NCBI RefSeq assembly: GCF_963667135.1
Contig: NZ_OY762974.1
Location: 1,488,001 to 1,552,000, forward strand
DNA: 64,000 bases
Source: an uncultured Macellibacteroides sp.
Lineage (GTDB): Bacteria > Bacteroidota > Bacteroidia > Bacteroidales > Tannerellaceae
Direction of reading: 5' to 3'
The position numbers were made by a program, and so were the translations under genes. Below the pieces are notes generated by a model that saw nothing but the letters and a program-made list of their open reading frames with translations, did not search any database and had not been told where the DNA came from. Below are positions 1 through 8,691 of this stretch, in pieces. How positions within the stretch are numbered: position 1 is the first letter of the stretch; every line of letters begins with the position of its first letter.

Positions 1-255
1 ATCTGTTACGGCTCCATTTGATGTACCCTTTTCAACAACATTAGCTCCAATGATTGGTTCGCCAGCTGTATCAGTCACTTTTCCTTTTATTGAAAAATTC
101 TGTTGTGGTATGGGTAATTCAATACTTTGCTTTACAGAATGTTTTTCAGAATGAGAGGCATTTATCGGTTGCAAATTTAGGAGCCCCATGAAAAGAATGG
201 GTACGGCAATGGCCGGATACCTCCTTACTTTTGCTTTTCTCGCGTTTTGATTCAT
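1..255 (-). CDS. SusC-like TonB-dependent receptor, N-terminal part (cut by window edge)
   Basis: Reading the minus strand from the ATG at 255 gives 85 codons without a stop. They encode a basic N-terminus and a hydrophobic signal segment (about residues 14-34, PAIAVPILFMGLLNLQPINA), then from about residue 55 a carboxypeptidase-regulatory-like fold (FSIKGKVTDTAGEPIIGANV, then VVEKGTSNGAVTD). This is the usual start of SusC/RagA-type outer-membrane receptors, which import glycans or peptides with TonB energy. The plug and barrel lie outside the window, so the substrate cannot be judged. A 7-2-7 inverted repeat lies about 90 bp upstream. Class confidence is high; the exact family is inferred from the N-terminal domain only. 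Confidence 0.8.
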   Translation of the reverse strand, partial: MNQNARKAKVRRYPAIAVPILFMGLLNLQPINASHSEKHSVKQSIELPIPQQNFSIKGKVTDTAGEPIIGANVVEKGTSNGAVTD

Positions 256-345
256 TGTATAAATTAATTTGTTTTACTGAAATGATGTTAATCTTTTTGC
301 TGGCACAAAGAACCGCGTATGATATTTCTTTGAAATGACAATACA

Positions 346-361
346 TTTACAATGTTGTAAA
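346..361. promoter_or_regulatory. Inverted repeat upstream of the SusC-like gene
   Basis: TTTACAA-TG-TTGTAAA forms a 7-bp inverted repeat with a 2-base centre. It sits about 90 bp upstream of the ATG at 255 in the 256-490 spacer, where no gene is seen. It has the size and symmetry of a dimeric regulator site. No T tract follows, so it is not a terminator. Operator function is inference. Confidence 0.35.
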
Positions 362-490
362 GACTATTTAACGTAAATGGCCCAAATGACTCGCTTTACA
401 TAGATCAAAGGAGATGATTCAAACGATTGAATCACCTCCCCAGGGTAACAAAGTCACAAATCTACGTTCAACTCGGATTAATGAAGTGTT

Positions 491-1576
491 TTAAAATGAT
501 ATTTGATAGTCGAGGCCCTTTCCAGGCTTTACTAGAAGATTCGTGATTTCGAAATTAACGTTACCACTTTGAGTGGATTGCGTAAGGCGAATATCCAGGG
601 TGTGGAGGCTATTGGGTTCGATCGTATATTCGCGGAAATAGGTTAGAGCGGGATCATGATTTCCTTTTTTTAACCGGAATGTAAGACCTGAGTTATTTTT
701 CAAAGTAATGCGCACATTTTTATCTGTTTTGTCCACCTTTTCAATTGCTACAGCATTTTTGAACAGTTCTTTCAGATATACTTCTTCTCCAATAAGCATG
801 TCTTTGTAAAATACAGCCGTCCGGTGACTAAGTAACGCTTCCCTTATACTCTCGGAAGAACGTTCTTTTGCAAATACTAGTGTAATGGTACGATGTTCTC
901 CTTTGGCAAAGTTTATATCTGTCTGAATTGGCTGATGAATATCAGATGTACCAATCATTGTTAGTTTTTTATCCAGGCACCATTGATGTGCTTCGGGGTA
1001 GTATTCTGGTCCGTTTGCAACTTCAATTCCTTGCATGAATCCCCCTTCATATAATTGCGTGTGAATATCCCACCAACGGGTTTCTTCCGGTTGCTGGGCA
1101 TCCCAACCCGGGTGATTCCAAAAAATAAAGGCGTTTTGATCCTTTGCAGCCTTAAAGGCATCCATATATTCCGGAGTATCCAGCTTATCACAATCCTGCA
1201 GGAATATAGCATTATTATGTCCGGGAGCCATACTACGCGTTATTTCACTTCCTTTTATAAGTATAATCCCTTTATTTTCGGCAGCTGTTTTTGCGATATC
1301 GAATGAACGGTTGTGACTGGCTTTGATATCTTCCTTATGCGGACGGTATTCAAGATGCTCTGTTATCGATATTGCGTCCAGACCTTCGGCATAGGCTTCA
1401 TCAATCCGCACGGTAGGCCATACAAGCCCGTCAGAAAAGACAGTATGCATGTGAAAATCACATTTGAGAGTCTTGTAATTATCCAAATCAGGAATAGTAA
1501 TGTTCTTGTCTTGTGCCTGTCCGAATAATAATTGGACACATATGGCAAGTGCCATGGAAAGATAAATCTTTTTCAT
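491..1576 (-). CDS. Secreted PHP-domain metal-dependent phosphoesterase
   Basis: The chosen ATG at 1576 (MKKIYLSMALAICVQLLFGQ) gives 361 residues with a typical signal peptide; an in-frame start 14 codons upstream would place extra residues before it. The PHP metal motifs are present: DFHMHTVFSDG near the mature N-terminus, then SITEHLEYRP, a glutamate in KGSEITR, WNHPGW, and GTSDIHQP near the middle. PHP proteins hydrolyse phosphoesters with a multi-metal centre. Periplasmic or extracellular location follows from the signal peptide; the substrate is unknown. A C-terminal region of about 90 residues looks beta-rich. It lies between two outer-membrane/regulatory genes on the same strand but with gaps of over 150 bp, so co-transcription is uncertain. 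Confidence 0.8.
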   Translation of the reverse strand: MKKIYLSMALAICVQLLFGQAQDKNITIPDLDNYKTLKCDFHMHTVFSDGLVWPTVRIDEAYAEGLDAISITEHLEYRPHKEDIKASHNRSFDIAKTAAENKGIILIKGSEITRSMAPGHNNAIFLQDCDKLDTPEYMDAFKAAKDQNAFIFWNHPGWDAQQPEETRWWDIHTQLYEGGFMQGIEVANGPEYYPEAHQWCLDKKLTMIGTSDIHQPIQTDINFAKGEHRTITLVFAKERSSESIREALLSHRTAVFYKDMLIGEEVYLKELFKNAVAIEKVDKTDKNVRITLKNNSGLTFRLKKGNHDPALTYFREYTIEPNSLHTLDIRLTQSTQSGNVNFEITNLLVKPGKGLDYQISF

Positions 1577-1729
1577 ATTTCTTTTTTGGGTAAAGAAACA
1601 GTCTGCTAGTTTCAGCAATATTACATAGATGATACAATTAATTATCAGATACCATTTTTACTAAATAAATATCAATAGTTCATTCAAAATAAAAAGTGAC
1701 AGCAAGCTGAATAGTCTTTTGATACGGGG

Positions 1730-4700
1730 TCAAATATAATTGCTTGGAGAAACTCCGTACATTTCCTTAAAACAACGTGAAAAATAATTGGGATCGGAAA
1801 AGCCAACAAGAAAAGCCACTTCGTTTACGGTATACTTATGTTGCTTAAGAAGTTGTAAAGCCTTACGAATTCTTATTTCACGCGTAAATGAGGATGCAGA
1901 ATGTCCGGTCGTCGCCTTTAGCTTTCTGAATAGGTTGGCACGGCTCATGGCTGCAAGCGAGCAAAACATATCTACATCGAACTGGGGATTTTGAAGGTTA
2001 TCCTCTACAATTTGTGTCATTTTACAGACAAATTCCCTTTCCTGTTCATTCATTGCCTTTAGTTTGGCCAACTCCTTTTCTTTTTCTTCCAGATCACGCC
2101 GGGTTTGCATCAGGCTATGGGTACGTTCGGACACCTTTTGCTCAAGTTCTTGTTCGCGAAGTTTATAGAAGTGTACCTTGCTTTTGTAAAAGAAATAAAG
2201 CAGTAAAAAGAATAGGATAGAGGCTAAAGAGATAAACCACCAGGTAAGCCACCAGGGAGGAAGTATTTCGATAGAAAGTGTTACCGGTTTACTCCATGTA
2301 TCGCCGTCTTCGCTTGCTTTTACTTCGAATCTATATTTTCCGGGATGAAGCTGGTTGTAAAAAGCATACCGATGGTTGGCATCCGTTTCCTTCCATTCAG
2401 TGTCCTGATTTATTAATCTGTATCTGAAATGAGTGGCCTGAGGGTGTTCGTAATTAAACGCGATAAAATCAATTCTCAGATCTTTGGAAGCAGAATAAGG
2501 AATAATAATCTTTTTGGCTGTCACTCTTTTTCTCTGAGCAAAAACATCGGTTATTAACAATGCCGGCGTGGCGCTGCGGCCTTTTTCAACCACTTCGGAA
2601 GGGTCAAATATCAAAAGCCCTTTGTTTGTTCCAAAAACAAGTGCTCCTGATTTTCTTTTTAAGCAAGCTCCCTGAATAAATTCATTGGTAAGCAAACCAT
2701 TGTCTGTGGAATAATTAGTAATAATTCTTCGCTTGGTATCCAATCTGGAAAGTCCCTTATGGGTACTAACAAAAAACACTTCTTCTTCGGCTTCCAGAAT
2801 ACCCCGTATTATATTTCCTGCCAGTCCCTCGCGGGTTGTAAAATGTTGAAACGCTCCTTCCCGTCGGTTATAGCGATCTAATCCTGCATTTGTACCAATC
2901 CACATCGTTCCGCCTGAATCACAAAACAGATGTCGTATTTGGTTAGAGGATAGGCTGGTTGTGTCTGATGGTGAATGTAAATAGTCGGTAAAAGTTTCAG
3001 TCTCAATATCGAAACATCTCAATCCGTTTCCGTCTGTACCAATCCATATATGGTTTTGTTTATCTGCACAGATGGTATATTGCTCCGAATATGAAGAATT
3101 ATTATTGCTTGTACGGGGAACGGTAAACTGGCTGAAGTAAGCGGTTTTATTGGTAACCGGACTGTATCTGATTAATCCGGCGTTGGAAGTAGTAAACCAA
3201 ACCTCACCTTTATTATCGGTACATAGTCGGGCCAAACGACGTTTGGGTTGACCCTGCACAGCATTAGCTGCAAGAGAAAATGGGATTACACGGAATGATT
3301 GTTGATTAATATGATCTGGTGCCGCATCCAGATACCCTACCCAAATAGACCGCGAAACATCTTCTGCAATAGAACTAATTACTTTGCCATTCAGTCCGGT
3401 TTGCGATGGCTGCGCATTAAATTGAAATTTTTTATCAACAAGCAAACTCTTGCCATCAATGCGATCGAGCCCGCGCATCGTACCTGCCCAAAGATTACGG
3501 TTACTGTCTTCGCTGACAGCAAGAACATGATTGGATGAAAGGTTGGTTTTATCGCCTTCATAGCCAAATATATAATTAAATGGAGATTTATTTAAGCTAC
3601 ACCTGCTTAATCCGTAATTGGAATGTCCCATCCACAGATTATCAAAACGATCAATGTACAGGCATGTTATTTGGTTGCTGCTAATGGAGTATGGATTTTC
3701 GGGCTGATGACTTAGCTGTTTCATTACTCCTTTTTGAGGATCGTAGAAAAACTGTCCTTGATTAAAACGGTCGTTGCCAAACCAAACTAATCCATTTTTG
3801 TCTTCTAATATATACTTTATATGACATTCGCCGGTGGGAGCCCTGTCTTCGGGCTGGTCAAAGAAATGGGCAACACTAAGCTGTCCGCTATTTTTTGTTC
3901 TTACTCTTGAGGCGCCGAGACTGTGACCTATCCAGAAATCTCCATCGCGGGTTTCCAAAAACTTATGGATGCGCGTATCCGGATTTCCTACAGACTGAAA
4001 CATCATGGAACCATCGTTCTTTATGGAACGGTAAGCCCCTCTCTTTCCGGTTCCTATCCAAAGATATCCCCATCTGTCTTTGTAAATACAATCCACTCCA
4101 TTCAGGTTATCAGCGGGAAAAGATTCTTTCCCTGGCGTTTTGATAGCATAATCCCGAAAATCGTTCGTTTTGGGATCATACTTACTGAATCCCGACAACG
4201 TGCCTACCCAAAACGTATTATCATCGGCTTCATAGAAACAGCTTATCCGGCTGTTAGAGACAGCAGACCTACTGTTTTCTATGCGTTTAAACTTTCCTGA
4301 AGAATGATCGAAAACAAGCAATCCGTTTTCGGTTCCAATTAGGGTTTTACCAGGCAAGGCAGACGAGAAACAAATTGGTTTACCGTATACCCGATACTGT
4401 TGCTGCATCCATTCGGAAGAAAAGTTAACAAAGCGACCTTTTGATGGTATATAATAACTTAATTCGCCCGAAGAAAAGAAGATCCATATATTCCCGGCTC
4501 CATCTTCAAAAAGCTTATCTATAACATTTCCCTGAATATTTTCCGGATGCCCGGGGATATGGCGAAAGATTTTAAAGTCGTAACCGTCGTATCGGTTTAA
4601 TCCGTCTGATGTTCCAATCCAAAAAAATCCTTGTTTGTCTTGAAGAAAGCAGGTAACCTCGGCAGAAGAAAGTCCATCTTCGGGTGTTATCCGGCTAAAG

Positions 4701-4768
4701 ATAAAATCATTTGCCTGCAGCATAAATGAAAAAAACAACAAACACAACAAGTAAACAGATTTCTTCAT
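1730..4768 (-). CDS. Membrane one-component regulator: propeller / Y_Y_Y / TM / AraC HTH
   Basis: The protein has 1012 residues: a signal peptide (1-19), about 700 residues of Reg_prop-type propeller repeats (recurring WIGT/WVGT...GL-RYD motifs), a Y_Y_Y domain ending in LPPWW near 837-840, one membrane helix (about 841-861), a coiled coil (about 866-915), and a C-terminal AraC-type HTH (about 915-1012) with FSDPNYFSRCFKEMYGVSP. Hybrid two-component regulators of Bacteroidota have this sensor layout, but here no HisKA, HATPase or receiver domain lies between the membrane helix and the HTH. Signal transfer must therefore be conformational, through the coiled coil. It is divergent from the TonB-dependent receptor starting at 4927, its most likely target. 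The ligand is presumably an oligosaccharide (family inference). Confidence 0.85.
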   Translation of the reverse strand: MKKSVYLLCLLFFSFMLQANDFIFSRITPEDGLSSAEVTCFLQDKQGFFWIGTSDGLNRYDGYDFKIFRHIPGHPENIQGNVIDKLFEDGAGNIWIFFSSGELSYYIPSKGRFVNFSSEWMQQQYRVYGKPICFSSALPGKTLIGTENGLLVFDHSSGKFKRIENSRSAVSNSRISCFYEADDNTFWVGTLSGFSKYDPKTNDFRDYAIKTPGKESFPADNLNGVDCIYKDRWGYLWIGTGKRGAYRSIKNDGSMMFQSVGNPDTRIHKFLETRDGDFWIGHSLGASRVRTKNSGQLSVAHFFDQPEDRAPTGECHIKYILEDKNGLVWFGNDRFNQGQFFYDPQKGVMKQLSHQPENPYSISSNQITCLYIDRFDNLWMGHSNYGLSRCSLNKSPFNYIFGYEGDKTNLSSNHVLAVSEDSNRNLWAGTMRGLDRIDGKSLLVDKKFQFNAQPSQTGLNGKVISSIAEDVSRSIWVGYLDAAPDHINQQSFRVIPFSLAANAVQGQPKRRLARLCTDNKGEVWFTTSNAGLIRYSPVTNKTAYFSQFTVPRTSNNNSSYSEQYTICADKQNHIWIGTDGNGLRCFDIETETFTDYLHSPSDTTSLSSNQIRHLFCDSGGTMWIGTNAGLDRYNRREGAFQHFTTREGLAGNIIRGILEAEEEVFFVSTHKGLSRLDTKRRIITNYSTDNGLLTNEFIQGACLKRKSGALVFGTNKGLLIFDPSEVVEKGRSATPALLITDVFAQRKRVTAKKIIIPYSASKDLRIDFIAFNYEHPQATHFRYRLINQDTEWKETDANHRYAFYNQLHPGKYRFEVKASEDGDTWSKPVTLSIEILPPWWLTWWFISLASILFFLLLYFFYKSKVHFYKLREQELEQKVSERTHSLMQTRRDLEEKEKELAKLKAMNEQEREFVCKMTQIVEDNLQNPQFDVDMFCSLAAMSRANLFRKLKATTGHSASSFTREIRIRKALQLLKQHKYTVNEVAFLVGFSDPNYFSRCFKEMYGVSPSNYI

Positions 4769-4888
4769 TTTCGTAATTTATGCCCAAATATATGTATTCT
4801 TATCCATGAAAACCAGCATAATAAGTAGTATGAATTATTTATCCTGCCTTTTGAACGATTTGTCCTGCTTATTCCCTTTCTTATTGAA

Positions 4889-4896
4889 TAGGTTTG
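4889..4896 (+). promoter_or_regulatory. -7 element (TAGGTTTG) of the TonB receptor at 4927
   Basis: TAGGTTTG fits the Bacteroidota -7 consensus TAnnTTTG. It ends 30 bp before the ATG at 4927. An in-frame ATG at 4894 lies inside this element and cannot be transcribed from it, which supports 4927 as the true start. Confidence 0.5.
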
Positions 4897-4926
4897 CACT
4901 GTCAACTAATTAATCCATGTCAAAAA

Positions 4927-7323
4927 ATGAAAAATTTCTATTTAGTCTTATTACTTACAGTTACTACACTTCCCATATTTGCCAATCCAGGTATTAAAGG
5001 AAAGGTTATAGACAACATTTCCAAACAGGAGTTGGAATACGCCCAGATCATTTTGTATGCCAACGAGAAAATGATTGCTTCCACCGTAACCCTTTCGGAT
5101 GGTTCATTTACAATTCCCAATATATCTGCCGGCGAATATACTTTATCTGTACGTATGCTGGGATACGATTTGTACACAGGCAAAACGTTTACCCTATCTC
5201 AATCCACTAAAGACCTTGGAATCATTCCGCTAAGCGTTCTTGAAGTGGGACTGAAAGAAATTGAAGTGGTAGCCCAAAAGAAACAGGTCATTTATAAGCT
5301 CGATAAACGTGTGATAGAGGCCTCTTCTAATCTTCTTGCCAGTGGAGGTACTGCTGTAGATATTCTTGAAAACACCCCTTCTATCCGCATCAATGCGGAA
5401 GGAGAAGTAACATTCAGGGGAAGCAGTGGGTTTGCGGTCTATATAGATGGAAGACCTAGTATTTTTTCGGGTTCACAAGCCTTGCAGCAGATTCCGGCCA
5501 GTCAAATTCAAAATATTGAAATTATAACTACACCTTCAGCTAAAAATGATACTGGTGGCGACGTGGGCATGATCAACATTATTACAAAAAAGAATTTTGA
5601 AGAAGGTGTAAACGGTATTGTAAATGTTACAGGGAGTACGGTACGTACACGTGCGGTGGATTTTATGCTAGTAGGGAAGAAAGGTGCCTCCCAATGGAAT
5701 ATTGGTGGTTATGCCGGCGATCGTAAACGTAAAAGTAAATTCGATCAGAAAAAAACAACTCTTGTAAACGATACTACAACCATTTCTCACTCTAACGGTC
5801 CGCGAACCGGAGCTTCCTATGCCTATTCAATCAACGGTGGATGGAATTACTCTTCTCCCAAAACCTCCTACTCTATCGGATTGGAAGGTGGATATGCAGG
5901 ATGGAAAAAAGATGGCAACCTTGATTATACGGAACAGCGGTGGACCAACGGGCAACTTATTGAACAAGGTTTGTTTAAAAGTTTAGATAATTACGACCAG
6001 CACGAAACATACGGACAGGGTAATCTGGGTTTCGAACATAAATTTAATGACAAAGGACATATTTTGCAGGCCGGTTTTTATTTGAAATATGGAGGCGATG
6101 CTTTGGAGTATTTTGAAAGTAACCTGTACGATGCACAAAATGTACGTCAGCAAGGACACCGCGCTTGGGAAGCAGAACACCGGTGGACGGTTAGAGGCAA
6201 CCTGGACTATGTGTTCCCCTATCGCACTACCGGACAATTAAAGACAGGTTATCAATACTATTCGTATCTGGAAAATGGAGATTACAGTATGCAGTTTTGG
6301 AATCCTGATCGAAAAGAATTTTACTGGCGGAATGATATTTACAATACCTTCTATTTTCAGCAAGGGATCAATTCTTTATACGGAATAGTAGCTGATAGTT
6401 TTGGTTCGTTTGATTTTCAGGCAGGCGTGCGCGGAGAACATACACATCAGGTATTGCGGAGTTCAAAAGAATGGGCAAATCGTTTTGAAAATAGATTCGA
6501 ACTTTTTCCTTCCGTTCATTTGGGATACAATTTACCAAACAAACACAAACTTCAAGCCGCCTACAGCCGTCGTACCACTCGTCCGGAGCTGTATTTCATG
6601 GAACCCTATATTACGTTTCACGACTACTATACAGCCGAGATAGGTAATCCGGATATTCGTCCCGAATATATCCATTCATTCGAACTAAATTATTCATGGA
6701 GTTCAGAAAAATACACGTTCACCTCTTCGGTGTTTCATCGAAATAGAAAAGATAAAATAGAGCGTATCCGCGTTCCTTATACCGCCGGAGTAACGCTGGA
6801 TTCCATGGCCAATGTGGGTCACGACTATTCAACGGGTATTGAATTAAGCGGTAGCGCAAGCATTAGTCGCTGGTGGAATATGAATGCAAACTCAAACATC
6901 TATCGTTACAAAGTGAAAAATGAATTCAGACTGGGCGATCTATCTGAGACCAGTACGAATTATGATATTTATTTGAATAATACGTTTGATGTGGGTAAAT
7001 CAACACGTATACAGGCGGATGGCAACTTTGTTGGTCCCTCCGTTACAACTCAGGGGCGTACAGATTCGTTCTGGTATATTAATCTGGATATCCGGCAACA
7101 GTTGATAAAACGCAAATTAACAGGTACACTATCTTTCCGGGATGTATTTAATACGGCACGATATACCAGCAATATAAACTCTTCCAACTTAAATTCTGCA
7201 ACTCGAATAAAGCCCTGTTATCCATTGATAAGTTTAACGTTGAGTTACACATTCAATCAGGATAAACAACAAAACAGCATATCCCGCGACTCTCACGATT
7301 TGTTCGAAGGTACAAGTCACTAA
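4927..7323 (+). CDS. TonB-dependent outer-membrane receptor (OMP_b-brl type)
   Basis: The ATG at 4927 begins a signal peptide (MKNFYLVLLLTVTTLPIFA). It is followed by a carboxypeptidase-regulatory-like domain (about 20-105), a plug domain (about 110-225, with DILENTPSIRIN, YIDGRPS and INIITKKN motifs) and a long beta-barrel to residue 798. This is the outer membrane beta-barrel/TonB receptor family rather than classical SusC: it is shorter and no SusD gene follows. It stands alone between the divergent propeller-AraC regulator and a strong terminator at 7369-7406. The cargo may be an iron complex, peptide or small glycan; the sequence does not decide. Placement beside a glycan-type regulator hints at an oligosaccharide. 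Confidence 0.85.
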   Translation: MKNFYLVLLLTVTTLPIFANPGIKGKVIDNISKQELEYAQIILYANEKMIASTVTLSDGSFTIPNISAGEYTLSVRMLGYDLYTGKTFTLSQSTKDLGIIPLSVLEVGLKEIEVVAQKKQVIYKLDKRVIEASSNLLASGGTAVDILENTPSIRINAEGEVTFRGSSGFAVYIDGRPSIFSGSQALQQIPASQIQNIEIITTPSAKNDTGGDVGMINIITKKNFEEGVNGIVNVTGSTVRTRAVDFMLVGKKGASQWNIGGYAGDRKRKSKFDQKKTTLVNDTTTISHSNGPRTGASYAYSINGGWNYSSPKTSYSIGLEGGYAGWKKDGNLDYTEQRWTNGQLIEQGLFKSLDNYDQHETYGQGNLGFEHKFNDKGHILQAGFYLKYGGDALEYFESNLYDAQNVRQQGHRAWEAEHRWTVRGNLDYVFPYRTTGQLKTGYQYYSYLENGDYSMQFWNPDRKEFYWRNDIYNTFYFQQGINSLYGIVADSFGSFDFQAGVRGEHTHQVLRSSKEWANRFENRFELFPSVHLGYNLPNKHKLQAAYSRRTTRPELYFMEPYITFHDYYTAEIGNPDIRPEYIHSFELNYSWSSEKYTFTSSVFHRNRKDKIERIRVPYTAGVTLDSMANVGHDYSTGIELSGSASISRWWNMNANSNIYRYKVKNEFRLGDLSETSTNYDIYLNNTFDVGKSTRIQADGNFVGPSVTTQGRTDSFWYINLDIRQQLIKRKLTGTLSFRDVFNTARYTSNINSSNLNSATRIKPCYPLISLTLSYTFNQDKQQNSISRDSHDLFEGTSH

Positions 7324-7368
7324 TTTCAATTCTCATAAATAGCTGATTTCTATTATTTAAAAACCACG

Positions 7369-7406
7369 AGGGTGTCAAATTAATTTTTTGACACCCTTAT
7401 TTTTTT
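7369..7406 (+). terminator. Rho-independent terminator
   Basis: An 11-bp perfect stem AGGGTGTCAAA (7369-7379) / TTTGACACCCT (7387-7397) with a 7-base loop is followed by a T-rich run. It ends the receptor gene and lies just before the convergent acyltransferase gene end at 7448. Confidence 0.85.
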
Positions 7407-7447
7407 GTATATCCTTACAAAACCGAACATAAATATCCGCTTGCCAT

Positions 7448-8521
7448 TTACCCAACAATATATTTACTTTTGGGTAGTAAGGATATGGCCTTAATCACTA
7501 TGTAAGACACCACAAACGTACAAACGGCAATAAGGGGTATCTTTATCAGCGCAGTGTCGTAAACAGGATTAAAAACAGTGTAAAAGAAATTAAGTACCAT
7601 GATATGAACAAGGTAAACTCCATAACTGAGTTTTGAAATATCGGTAACCACTCTGAGTACAGGAGATTCTTCATTGCTGAATTGAATGTTTTTGATTAGC
7701 AGGAACAGCCCTAAAGACATCATGGCCACATTGATGGATTCGAAGCCCCAGGTTATTTCCAGTTCGGGAACGGTGGCAACCTTACCCAGACTTGCAGCAA
7801 ATCCTCCGGCAGTAATGGCATATCCCGTAACAATCAATAAAACTCCCACTGGTAAGTTCCAGCTTTTTTTAGCAAGCCAATATGTTTTCGCATAGAATGC
7901 CAGAATCATAAAGCCTAAAAAGCCTGTAAAATAATAAAGCATTGGCGTTTTATTCCAAAAACACTCTCCCAAAACCGAGGGAAATAGCAAATGAATATAA
8001 GGCAAACATAAAGTCAGCCCCCATACATACAAATAAAATTCTACCTGTTTGCGGGTGGCAACTTTTAGCCAGGGCGAAATAATGGGAGCAATCATATAGA
8101 GTCCGAGCAGCATATATACGTACCAAAGATGCCCTACCTCCACACCAAAATTAACCGGGATTTTAAGGATGTTTATCAGGGCAGTTATAAATCCGACCTG
8201 TCCCATCATAAACTGATAGAAGGCATACAACACGCACCAGACAATAAAGGGAATGACTACACGTATAAAACGTTTGCGGAAAAACTGACTCATTTCTTCT
8301 TTAACAGGCAACAAAAAGAAACCCGAAAGCATAACAAACAAAGGAACTGCCGTACGGCATAAAGAATTAAACAAATTTACCCAGTAAGGATCTTCTCCCG
8401 GTAATACGGCTCCCCCTGCTCCAATATAAAAAAATTCACCGGCATGCACCTGAATCACCATATAACAGGCCAGTACTCTCAATAAATCAAATCCATGATT
8501 CCTTCCTTTTATCTGCTCCAT
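7448..8521 (-). CDS. Acyltransferase family 3 membrane protein
   Basis: The 357-residue polytopic membrane protein opens with KGRNHGFDLLRVLACYMVIQVHAGEF. This is the acyltransferase-3 signature (a LR[hA]xA...VxxxH pattern with a conserved catalytic-type histidine in the first helix). About ten hydrophobic segments follow, and SYGVYLVHIMVLN near residue 315 is typical of the last helices. Members O-acylate exported sugars, peptidoglycan or lipopolysaccharide at the inner membrane. No polysaccharide biosynthesis genes are adjacent, so the acceptor is unknown. The gene is monocistronic in appearance, convergent with the receptor gene and divergent from the gene at 8692. Confidence 0.8.
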   Translation of the reverse strand: MEQIKGRNHGFDLLRVLACYMVIQVHAGEFFYIGAGGAVLPGEDPYWVNLFNSLCRTAVPLFVMLSGFFLLPVKEEMSQFFRKRFIRVVIPFIVWCVLYAFYQFMMGQVGFITALINILKIPVNFGVEVGHLWYVYMLLGLYMIAPIISPWLKVATRKQVEFYLYVWGLTLCLPYIHLLFPSVLGECFWNKTPMLYYFTGFLGFMILAFYAKTYWLAKKSWNLPVGVLLIVTGYAITAGGFAASLGKVATVPELEITWGFESINVAMMSLGLFLLIKNIQFSNEESPVLRVVTDISKLSYGVYLVHIMVLNFFYTVFNPVYDTALIKIPLIAVCTFVVSYIVIKAISLLPKSKYIVG

Positions 8522-8691
8522 TCGATTAACAAAATTAATTTTATATGTTTGTGGCTAATTATAAATAATACAAGTTGTAAAAATAAGAATTAAAAATGAA
8601 AATGTGTTATTTGCTCAATTAAACCTTTTCTACGTATCTTTATCTAAAAATCAAGATAATTAATTGTTCACGATTAAAATTAGAACCTATT

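Noticed and set aside
1730-4768. Hybrid two-component system call for the propeller regulators (also 43067-45943, 57321-60194)
   Set aside because: The phospho-transfer, ATPase and receiver domains are absent between the membrane helix and the HTH.
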